Shown here piece after piece: positions 9,929 through 21,900 of a stretch of DNA of 64,000 nt. Every line of letters begins with the position of its first letter. The stretch's first letter is position 1. Below the pieces are notes generated by a model. It did not search any database, was not told the DNA's origin, and saw only the letters and a list, made by a program, of their open reading frames with translations. The position numbers and the translations under genes are program-made. Source of the DNA: Odiellus spinosus (Eukaryota > Arthropoda > Arachnida > Opiliones > Phalangiidae); the NCBI GenBank assembly GCA_963920705.1, contig OY987225.1, positions 124,001 through 188,000 on the forward strand, read 5' to 3'.

Positions 9929-12900
9929 ATGGCAAGTACGTCGTCGGATTCGTCACCAGTTTTATCTGGCCTGTCATCCGACTTGGACAAAACGTTTGTG
10001 AAAGGTGGTTTGGCAGATGACTTCAAACATTTCTTAGATGAGGTAGAGTAAAATTTCCTCTGTTAGTGCCATATTAAACTTTAATTATGACGGGACTTAA
10101 AAAGGATTAACGTTGTTTAATCCGTAAATTTTCAGTCAGTTTCTTCGACGGAATCGGATGAAGATAAATTTAATTTATCCAAGAGATCAACGCGGCAAAA
10201 ACTCGAAAGCGCCCTCGGTGGAAAATCGTGGCTGAAAACAAAGCCGGATCTAAAATCAAAACCAGAGGCGGATATTGGTGGCCTTACTTCCAAACCCGCG
10301 GATAGATCGAGCCCAATAAAGGAAAAAGTAGATATAAAATCAACGGATGCGAAAGACGAACTAAAAAGTGTGGTGAATAAGGAAATTCCTCAACCTAGCG
10401 ATGATGAATCTGACGAGGATGATGATATTTCGGAAGAAATTGAGCAAACTGACGAGGTTCGTTGGCCTTTGGAACGGGCCTTGTCAAATATTACCGAGGT
10501 GACGGAAGGGACCGAAGAGACTTCGTATAATGATGCCGTTAAATCTTCAGTTTCAAATGAAGCTTATTCGGAAAAATTTGAATCGTCCGAAGATGGAGGA
10601 AGTGGAAATGAATTCGATTTCGAATTTGGGAATGTCAACAGCGAAGGTGAAAGCGTTGATGCGGAGATACCCGTCGCGGTTTTGGATAAAGAAACGCCAA
10701 TGGAAAATAATTCTCAACAGTCAGGTATTGTAGAACATTTGCTGTATATTAGGTATAGTTCGAGAATAAGACAAAACCTAAGGCGAAGCTAAACTCGCTC
10801 CTTTGAAAATGGACAGCCTACTGATTCTCATAAATTATATATTTTCATTTCTGCCTGGGCACAAATAGCCTAGCAGACACTACTTATCCTCAAACATTGA
10901 TCCCCTCTCTTCTAAACATTGGGCCCTCTATTTAAGCAGGGTGACCAGGGAAAAAAGTGGAAATTTTATGGGAAAAAAGTGGAAATTTTATGGGCAAAAA
11001 AAAAAATTTTAATTTTATGGGAAAAAAGTTGAAATTTTATGGGCAAAAAAAATTGAAGTTTTATGGGAAAAAAGTTGAAATTTTATGGGAAAAAAAAATT
11101 GAAGTTTTATGGGAAAAAAGTTGAAATTTTATGGGAAAAAAGTTGAAATTTTATGGGAAAAAAGTTGAAATTTTATGGGAAAAAAGTTGAAATTTTATGG
11201 GAAAAAAGTTGAAATTTTACGGGAAAAAAGTTGAAATTTTACGGGAAAAAAGTTAAAATTTTTTACGGGAAAAAAGTTAAAATTTTTTACGGGAAAAAAG
11301 TTAAAAAATTTTTACGGGGAAAAAGTTGAAATTTTACGGGGAAAAAGTTGAAATTTTACGGGGAAAAAGTTGAAATTTTACAGGAAAAAAGTTGAAATTT
11401 TACGGGGAAAAAGTTGAAATTTTACGGGAAAAAGGTTGAAATTTTACGGGAAAAAGGTTGAAATTTTTCGGGAAAAAGGTTGAAATTTTATGGGAAAAAG
11501 GTTGAAATTTTACGGGAAAAAGTTGGAATTTTACGGGAAAAAGTTGAAATTTTACGGGAAAAAGTTGAAATTTTACGGGAAAAAAGTTGCAATTTTACGG
11601 GAAAAAAGTTGAAATTTTACGGGAAAAAAGTTGAAATTTTACGCGAAAAAAGTTGAAATTTTATGGGAAAAAAAATGAAATTTGACGGGAAAAAAGTTGA
11701 AATTTTACGGAAAAAAATTGAAATTTTATTTGAAAAGAAGTTGAAATTTTATTTGAAAAGAGGTTGAAATTTTATTTGAAAAGAGGGAAAAAAGTTGAAA
11801 TTTTATAAGAAAAAAAGTTGAAATTTTATGGGAAAAAAAGTTGAAATTTTATGGGGAAAAAAGTTGAAATTTTATAAGAAAAATTGGAAATTTAAAGACG
11901 AATTGTAGGAGAAAATAGGATTGACAATTTAATGTAGGAAATATAGAATGAATAATAACGAAAATATAGGAAAATGTGGGATAAATAACAGCGAATTTAT
12001 AGGAAAAAATTTAATATCTTTCAATATCTTTTGATTTAACATTTTTACCACATATTTATTGTTTTTTGATTTTCTTTAAAATCTTAATCTATTCTGTTTT
12101 TGACTTTATGCCTTTGGCGGGAATCTTGTATTTTTGAGAAATTTGAAATTATATTTTATTTGAAAATGAATAATCCGATAACAAAGTGAAAAAGTAGGAA
12201 AATATAGGAGAACCTTCAATTATAGGAATTTATAAGAAGACGTTGAAAAAATAGGAGAGGAAATTCCACCTATGCCTAGATAAATTAAAATACCCTTAAT
12301 AAACCAGGGCATTTTTAGAGTTAATAGTACAGGCATTCTAAGGTTTGACCCGGAACAAATTAGAACGGTTACGAAAATTTCCATACTTATTGAATCGAAT
12401 GCGTTCTTTAACGTGGTGAGGTCTCCCAATCTCGCAGGCGTGGGGAAAATCCGCCATCTTGGAAAATGGCCGCCAAAATTACTAAAACTATACATAACTT
12501 TAGATGTAATTATCGGATTGACTGATAGTTAGGCTCAAAATGTAGCTTAAGACACTCCGCACTAAATTTGTTCTATGCATGTTTAGCGTTTATCAAACCG
12601 TAAGCTCGCAAACATGCATTGAAACTGGTGAAATTGATAAATTTAGGAAAATATGAAGTTTCCGCGGAAAACCATTTAAGATTTTGTTATAATTTCGCTG
12701 TTTCAATAATAGGACGCGTTTTTCTAAGTATTGTTGCCTTTAAAACGTTTAATGAAGAGAAAATATTCCGCCATTTTGGAAAATGGCGACCAAAATTATA
12801 AAAACTTCATAACATAACCAGGTATACTTAAAATGTAGTATAGTTATTTAAGTTCATTTGCTACCAGTTTTAACCCATACAAATATTTTGGTACAATTTT

Positions 12901-15900
12901 AAAGCAGAGAGCTCTTACACATATAGCCTCAGGGAATTTAGCGTATAGTTACGAACCCGTTCGAAGGTCGGTTTTGACATCAAGGCAATAAAAAAAGAAC
13001 TTGGAGAACAAGCACATGTTTTACTCTTTCTCCATGCTGCAACGGGTTGCGATACTACATCTGCCCTTTATCGCCAGGGGGAAAAAAAAAGCTTTCAAAA
13101 TACTAAAACAAAACGAAGATCTCCGTCAAAAAGTTTTGATTTTTAATCAGCCTGGAGCTAGTATCGCAGAAATAACTGCTGTAGGAGAATATTTCTTGCT
13201 GTCCTTATACGGTGCAATTAAAAGTAGTACCTTAAATGAGCAACGCTACGTTGTATTTACAAAGGCCACCAGAAATTCACCGATAAGTAGCTCATTTGAA
13301 CTGGCAAGTCTTCCACCCACAAGTGCAGCTGCTAGCCAACACATGATGCAAAGAGTCTACCACCAAGTCCAAACTTGGCTTGGCAACGACATAAATGCAG
13401 AAGATTGGGGGTGGAAAAGAGTCGGCCACGTGTTGCGCCCAGTAATAACCACTCGTCAACATGCCCCGAGCGAAATTTTAAATATGATTTCTTGCAAGTG
13501 TAAGGGTAGTGGCGACGAAAAATGCGAATATCGAAAAACAGGTCTGATGTGTTCCGCAATGTGCAGAAAATGTCACGGTATTTCATGCACCAACGACTGC
13601 CAGAGATTTTGATCTAGATGGCGAGATGGACAATTTAGACATTTAAAAACATTTACATTATATAATGATAACATTTAGATTATATAATGATAACATTTAC
13701 ATTATATAATGATAACATTTAGATTATATAATGATAACATTTAGATTATATAATAATAACATTTACATTATATAATGATAACATTTACATTATATAATGA
13801 TAATATTTACATTATATAATGATAACATTTACATTATATAATGATAACATTTACATTATATAATGATAACATTTACATTATATAATGATAACATTTACAT
13901 TATATAATGATAACATTTACATTATATAATGATAACATTTACATTATATAATGATAACATTTACATTATATAATGATAACATTTACATTATATAATGATA
14001 ACATTTACATTAACTGTAAATTTAAATGTAACGATAGTTTGTAAATAAATATTTTCGAATTGTTTTACAAAGAAATTAATATATATTGTTATATTAGAGC
14101 ATTATTAAGTTTTGGAAATTATTAAGGCATGTTTGCCAGCTTCGGTTTGATTAACGTTCAAAATTCATATAACAAACGAATGATAACATTTAGATTATAT
14201 AATGATAACATTTACATTATATAATGATAACATTTACATTATATAATGATAACATTTACATTATTAAGTTTTGGAAATTATTAAGGCATGTTTGCCAGCT
14301 TCGGTTTGATTAACGTTCAAAATTCATATAACAAACGAATGACACTATATACAAACAATCATTTTTAAGTTCATCTGGTTATGTTATGAAGTTTTTATAA
14401 TTTTGGTCGCCATTTTCCAAAATGGCGGAATATTTTCTCTTCATTAAACGTTTTAAAGGCAACAATACTTAGAAAAACACGTCCTATAATTGAAACAGCG
14501 AAATTATAACTAAATTTTAAATGGTTTTCCGCGGAAACTTCATATTTCCCTAAATTTAACAATTTCACCAGTTTCAAGGCATGTTTGCGAGCTTACGGTT
14601 TGATAAACGCTAAACATGCATAGAACAAATTTAGTGCGGAGTGTCTTAAGCTACATTTTGAGCCTAACTATCAGTCAATCCGATAATTACATCTAAAGTT
14701 ATGTATAGTTTTAGTAATTTTGGCGGCCATTTTCCAAGATGGCGGATTTTCCCCACGCCTGCGAGATTGGGAGACCTCACCACGTTAAAGAGCGCATTCG
14801 ATTCTATAAGTATGGAAATTTTCGTAACCGTTCTAATTTGTTCCGGGTTCTCCCTTTTTTTGGGCTAGAATGCCTGTACTATAATAACTAAGCTTTCCCC
14901 ATTGACGTCGGATCTCTTTGGCGTGTAAACAAAAGTTGCCTATGTGAGAGTATCGTTTTCTTTTCAATATAATTAAATAACCGCTCGTCAGATTGCTATA
15001 AATTCTCGTACAAAGGTACAATAATAAATATTCTCCGAGTTTCCCTACAAAACTCCTACAAATTGCCTCTCGAAAGGCAAAAAAAGCGTGAGAAATTATA
15101 AATCTATAATTTCTAAAACTATATATAGATATAAATAGATATACAAGGTGTTTCGAAAATGGTGGTAAGACCGAGCTACAGTGGGTTCTATGGGTCATTT
15201 TAAGACGAAAATGTTCTATGACGTTTTGTCGTACGGGGCTCCGTTTAAGAGTTACGAAATGAATCATGCGCGGATGACCCCTTAACGCACATTAATCAAC
15301 GTACGCTCAATGCTAAAATCAATTTTTTATCAAGCGCGTGCTTATAATAGCGTAATTGTTTCGCTCTTAATTCACCGGCGCTTGAAGCCCTGAAGTGGGC
15401 GTGAAATATCTGTTTCGTTTAGATACGCGCGTTTAGCGTGTAAAAAATCTAGCTAATAAGCGACCATGAAAATGAGGCTTGTAAAAACCCAGCTAAATAG
15501 TTAAGCGTATTTTATCATTGTGTATATACGTTTATTAATGAACGTTAAGGGGTCATCCGCACATGATTAATTTCGTAACTTTTAAACGGAGCCCCGTACG
15601 ACAAAACGTCATAGAACATTTTCGTCTTAAAATGACCCATAGAACCCACTGTTGCTCGGTCTTACCACCATTTGCGAAACACCCTGTATATAGATATCTA
15701 TCTACATTAAAATTTCTTCTATAAGTTATATACCTTTTTATAAGAAAAAAAGGGCGACTTTAATGGAGATTTAAAAATCGCGTCTATCCCCTTTAAGATA
15801 TATAGGAGATAAAACAAAATTTATTAAAAATATTATCGTACAATTATTTATCAGAGCAAGACGTCCGTAACATTTATGTTGTTATTAATTAGAAGATTTA

Positions 15901-18900
15901 ATTTAATACGTCGTAGTTAATGGGTAACTTGTGAATTGCGGGAGAGGTGCACTCTAATTTTAAACTTCCACTAGGAATTAACCTAATTACTAAGTACTGG
16001 CGAAAATAAATTGAAATTAGAAGCTACGGACGTGGTTTGAGAAAAATATTTTGTACCGTATTGTTTTTGAGGGTGTTTTGACTTCGCGCAATTTGAATTA
16101 TAAAATTCAACGAAATGTTTTATTATAAAATAAATTTAAAATTCATCGAATTCGTATTAAAATGCTAGAAATTCATCGAATTCGTATTAAAAATCTTAAA
16201 GGTCACATCCAGCAAAACACAATAAGCTTACATATTGATAGATTATGCTTTTAAGTACTGTTAAAAAATAAAATAAAAAATAAATATTGCTATCTTAATT
16301 GATATTTAGCAATTAAAAGCCCGATTTCTAGCAGTCGACGCTATTTGGATCTTCTGAAAGCGGCCAGTCTTACGTAATACTGAGTATTCTTTTCGACATA
16401 AATTTTAACAGTTTCTTTTTGAACGTTTTTCAAATCATCTGGAATTATCATATATATAAAACAAACATCCGCACTAACTTGGACGAATGACTTACCAGAG
16501 ACGGGTGACACGCTAGAAGCGTAGGCGTCTTTAGTCTGGGTACCCTTTGATCGATACTTTATTCTTTTAGTTTGCGACGCTTGAGTTTTGGTGTCAATTA
16601 CTGTACTACGGGTTAAGATGGGTGATTCGGTAGCTGTTAGATCCATGGATGAATTTCCATCCAACTCTTCAATAATCTTACTGGTTGCGGAATCATTTTC
16701 AGTAGAACAATTTTTAATATCTAATTGGCATTCAAGAATCTCGGATATAACCTAGAAATTATTAAGATAAGATATAGTTCTAAGGGAAATCGCGATATAA
16801 GCGAAGCGTAATTAATAGAAATTAAAAAACTAAAACTTACGCGTTTCATTTGCCTTTCGCTCGCGGCTGATCTTGGTTGTTTTTTTTCTTTTGTATACGA
16901 AAATATGGTTGGCACCGCGTCCGATTTTAATCTTGGTATAGTTTTGCTTAAACTGTTAACTCCAATTAACTGGAGAAAAGCGCTATTACCTCTTAAAAGA
17001 AAACAATCACTTTCGAAGTGTTGATGACAGAGCGAAGAATATTTACTAGGAACAAAGGCTTCACGCTTAACATTTTGAACCCATTGCTTTAATAGTCGTG
17101 AATTTTTAACAGGAAATTTAAAAAAACTGTTCCCAGGAGTAGCGCTAGAAGCCTTACAACCATACGCGCAACAATAATTAACCATAGTTTAATCTTAAAA
17201 ACTAAGAATTAAAAACAAATTTCGTACGTATGCCAACTAACAAACCACAGTCTATGCCTATAGACTATTTACTACACGACGGCGCGTGTTTCTACGAAAA
17301 CTCTCTCCCTTCCGTGACGTCACGCTCCCGAAATTGGGGGGAGTCTCTTCGAGTGCATTGCAGGGAAGCACGACATACCTGGATGTGACCTTTAAATTTC
17401 ATTGAATTTATCTTAAATCATTTAAATGCAGTATCATAGAATTTTAGTAATAATTTTTATTTATTTTAAATTACGCAGTGTTGATAAATAAGTCGAGGTT
17501 TAAGGCGTGTCAGCGGCGGGGTGGAGAGGATAAGGGAAAATAAAATAAATAGGAACCAGCGCGACTCAAGATTTCGACGTTTTCAACAATAAAGTTCTAA
17601 GTTAGATTTGTTTTTCTATAGATAAACCTATTTGGTTGTTGGATGCGTAGGTGATGATCAAAATAAAACCACGAGTATTCTAACACCTAATAAACGCTTT
17701 TCAATTTAGCCCAAAATTAATTTTTTCACCAGATACTTCGTCTTACGATGATTCCTTTGAAAAATCTGCTGAAAAATTGGCTGATTCAGAATCCTCTGAT
17801 AATTTCAACACTAATAACTTACCACCGCCCGAGTCGTCTAAATTAGATGAAGATTCCAATAAATTGCGATCATTTAGCGTTGGTAGAAAACTTGATAAAC
17901 CTTTAGAAAAGTTCGAAGAACGTCGACAAGAAACTAAGATCCAATCAAATGCCGTAGCTGTTGCGAAACCAAACGAAAATAAGGAAAAAAATATTACTAA
18001 ACCAATCGAAGTAAAAGAAACTGCTGGTAAACCATTGGTAAAAGACAAGGAAAGTATGGCGCAACCAATCAAAGACGAGGAAAGTATGTCGCAACCAATC
18101 AAAGACGAGGAAAGTATGTCGCAACCAATCAAAGACGAGGAAATTATGTCGCAACCAATCAAAGACGAGGAAAGTATGTCGCAACCAAACAAAGACGAGG
18201 AAATTGTTTCGCAACCAATCAAAGACAAGACTATAATGTCTAAATCAATCGAAGACGATAAAATTATTACAAAATCAATCGATGTTAAAGAAAAAAGTAT
18301 CGTTGAATCGATAGAAGATAGGGAAAGTCTCGTTAAATCAATCAAGGATATGATAAATTCCGCTATACCAATTAAGGAAGGCTCTATTGATAAGCCAATC
18401 GAAGAAAAGGAAAAAAGTATTGCCAGACCAATCGTAATCAAGGAAAGCGTTGCTAAACCACTCAGAGATAAGGAAATTATCTCTAAACCAATCGAAATAA
18501 AAGAAAGGAGTATTGATAAAACAATTACGGTTAAGGTAAGCGGTACAATTGCTTAACCGTAAAATGTTAAATATTCGTACTAAAAATGATTCGATTAAAT
18601 GTAATTTCAGACCTTTGCCAATGTCCCTGCAACCTCCCTTAAGTCGAGCGCTTCGTTTGATATTGTAAAAAGTAATACAAATTCCAAGTTAATTAGATCC
18701 AAGTCGGAAGATTTTTTAAAATCAAAACCAAGTACCTCCGCGCTTTATCCGAAAACTTCCAAGACCACCAAAGATACTCCGTCGCTAAATGTCACGACTC
18801 GAATGAACAAAACACCGACGTCAAAATCGCGGACAAATCTCGTTACTACCAATAATAACTTCAAAGCGCCGAAAAAGTTCGAAAACACCGTATTTGCTCG

Positions 18901-21900
18901 ATTATCCGCTAAGCCTAATTTGGCCGCGAGTTCGTTATTTAACGCGACCGATACCGCTTCTCTGAAGGAAAAAGAGTCAAAGATTCGGTCGGAATTGTTA
19001 CTGACCCAGTTTCAAAAGTTGAAAAGGGACCATCAGCATTTGGAGTCTTTGATGAAAGGCTACGAGGAAGAGAATATCAAATTGAACGAGGAAGTTAAGA
19101 AACTAAAAATTTCTTCCAAAAATTCTCAAAGTACTTTGTTAAAGGAGAAGCGAGTGTCATCGTTTCAACTAGCGTCCTTGAAGTAAGATCATTTATTTTT
19201 TATTCAATCTTAAAAGAATCCCGAGTTTGGTACGAAGAGGCTTTGTACCCTGTAAGCTAGAGGTCGGGCTTTTCGACAAGATGATCCGCAAATATTTGGA
19301 TTATCAGTTAATTATTAATAATTGCAGGGTTAGTACACGACCTGGAAAACCTAGAAAAGTCAGGGAATTTTGAAAGTGGCCCCATAGGTCAGGGAATTTG
19401 AAAATTGCTTCAATAGGTCAAGGAAAAGTCAAGGAATTTGAAAATAGCCCAAATGGTCAGAGAAAATAAATATTTTGGTACGTGTCAAGGAACTGTTTAT
19501 GATTGGTTTATCAATCAGTTGTACCGTAATTATTATAAACTGAAAATATTTGCCTAAAGATTCAAATTGTTGCTCATATTCCGAGTAAATTATCAGCTGA
19601 CCCCGATTGATAAACTATATCAAATAAATGTGGGAATTGCCAACAGCTCGCTCGTAAGAATAAATTCACGAAAAAAAAATTAAAATTGGTCAGGGAAAAT
19701 CTGGAAAAGTCAGGGAAATTAACTTCCAAAATTTTGTACGAACCCCGTTTAATCGTTTATCGTACATTTATCGGATAAACGAGTACATTTATCGGATTTA
19801 TCATTGATTTCTCACTTATAAATTCAATTTATGAATAAAGATAAATAATCGAAACCCCAACCTCTAGAAAAGGGTATGTTGTAGAAGTTCATATTTGGAA
19901 CCAATACATTCCTAGAATTTCAATAGTAATCCTCTTTTCTTTTGTTAATTTGATGGAAAAATTCCTATTTGCAAGAGCCGAAAAGTGACCATTAACTGTT
20001 TAAAAAAAACTGGAATAAATAAATAGGCGAAAAGGCGTCACTTCGATTTGAGACTATGATACACCTCAAAGAGTTTTACAAAAACTTGTTGCCAAGTGGT
20101 TATAAAGTTTACAATTCATTAAAATAATTTTCCGAGGTTGCTTCCGTATGGCTACGAAAAACTATTTATTGAACTTTTTAAGAAGCTAATTCGAACGAGA
20201 CGGGTACCCTTAGTTTTTTGCGAAAAACAGATTATTAAATAAACTGTTCCTAGTTGAGCTATCAAGCCAATACTATCAGTTATCAATCAAATCTTAATCC
20301 ATAAACCCGGGGCCGCGTTTAAAGGCGTGGACATGGACTAATAAGTGTGTACACTAATTAGTACATGGTGTGGATACCCTCGAAAAGATGAGAATTCTTT
20401 TTAGATTATTTCTCGCTACACGGGCATTCGCGCATTAACTCAATGTAGTATTTTTTTAAACAGAGAAAAGGTTGAACAATTGGAATCTAGAAAGGTAGAA
20501 CCCAATAAAGATTACCGAAGAGATTTAAAAACCCCATTTGAAGTAAGTATTTTTCAGCTTTATATTTTAAGTTAAAATCGGTAACGCTTTTCTCAATTAT
20601 CTTCTCGGCGGGTTTATGCTAAGCAAGAGTTTGCGACTTTGTTAATTAACACTTTGATTATAACACCCGCGAACTAAGACATTGCAAATCGTTAAAAACT
20701 ATCTTTATTATAAGAGTCTATAGAATTAATACATATAATTGCTTGACAAAAAAATAGCCAGTTTTTACATTTTGCTAATTTCAGGATGAAAACGATAGGT
20801 TAAAGAAAATTCTACAAGAAACTGAATTATCCAATCAGCGACTGAAGGAAAAAATTGACGAACTCTCTGAGGAAAATGTAAGATTATAAGACTTTTAATT
20901 ACATTCGAAGTAAATCTTCGACAAATTTGATTCGTGGGGTCTAAAGGGAGCTACCAGTTAGGCAGTTGAGGGAACGGCATCTAAACGGCCCTTATCCACT
21001 CCAGATACGTGCGAATATCGCGGTGGATCCAAGCAGAGAGGGGGGGGGGGGATGACACCGATTTAGGAGATAGAAGGGTGTGATCAGGAATGTCCGGTTC
21101 GTTCGCTAGTAAAACTATAAAGCAACAGTACCATCCAGAATACCCTTGGCTAGATCATAGAGACTTTTAACATAGGGAGTGGAAAGCAGAGACGAAGATG
21201 TAGCTCAAAACAATCGTTGTAAAAGGCCGGGTCGATTTCCGGTATAGCATCCCTCTAACGCGGGTGATGTCATGTGAGCGAAAGTTGGCCCGGCCAGTTT
21301 TTAGCATTGGCAAAGGTTGCTTGGGGAGCTACATCTCGTTTTGCCTTGCCAAAGGCATGAGTTTCTACTCCCTATGTTAAAAGTCTCTATGGCTAGAATA
21401 CGATTTTCAGACACGATACCAAATAACGATGAACCGATAAGGACCCGGGGAGTTCAGAAAAAATACTTATAAAAATTTATAACTTGCATAAATTTGAGAA
21501 AAACGGATTTGAAATTTTCAAATTTTCATGATAAAATCCCATATAGTGCCTAACCTATCCTAACTTATACCATAAGCCTATTAATTGTTCCAATTAAGAG
21601 GCTTATGCTTATACTATACTATCCTAACTTATCCTATCCTATCTCAAAGGTTCCTAAAAGCTTCTTATTATCCCAGCCTATGAGATTTTAACATGGAGAT
21701 TTGAAAGTTTCTTCCGCTGCTTGTAGATTTTTTAAAGTATTTTTTCTTCACTCCCCAGGTCCTAATTAGTCCATAGCCATTGTTGTTCAGAGAGGAGTCT
21801 TACTTTAGACAGTTCTACACTCGCGTTCAAGAGCGAGTTGTCGTAATAATGGGAAAACATTGTAGAGTTGAAAGTCGTCGATCTCCTTTTTAACCCGATG

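Larger units (their letters stand above)
12319..14888. mobile_element. 2.6-kb DNA transposon with about 500-bp inverted arms
   Basis: The left arm (about 12319-12835) and right arm (about 14361-14888) are inverted copies, including a 60-codon stretch open in both. The outer ends share GTACAGGCATTCTA. A 20-bp block was replaced or inserted near the right end (14847-14866). The interior holds a frameshifted coding remnant (12949-13612), a 21-bp satellite (13647-14018) and a direct duplication (14098-14170 and 14261-14343). No clean target duplication was found, so the exact ends are uncertain. It lies in intron 2 of the CEP162-like gene. Confidence 0.82.

Noticed and set aside
12619..12801. Paired 60-codon frames at 12619-12801 (+) and 14395-14577 (-)
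   Set aside because: They are the two inverted arms of one transposon. The conservation reflects recent arm homogeneity, and there is no codon-level constraint that I can see.
13647..14018. Regular short repeats that could be read as a CRISPR array
   Set aside because: Units are contiguous with no unique spacers, the genome is eukaryotic, and the array lies inside a transposon. The same holds for the arrays at 6132, 10939, 29263, 52155 and 63135.
17743..18441. 232-codon open frame on the minus strand opposite CEP162-like exon 3
   Set aside because: It is the antisense shadow of the repetitive coding exon; its hydrophobic repeats mirror the minisatellite.
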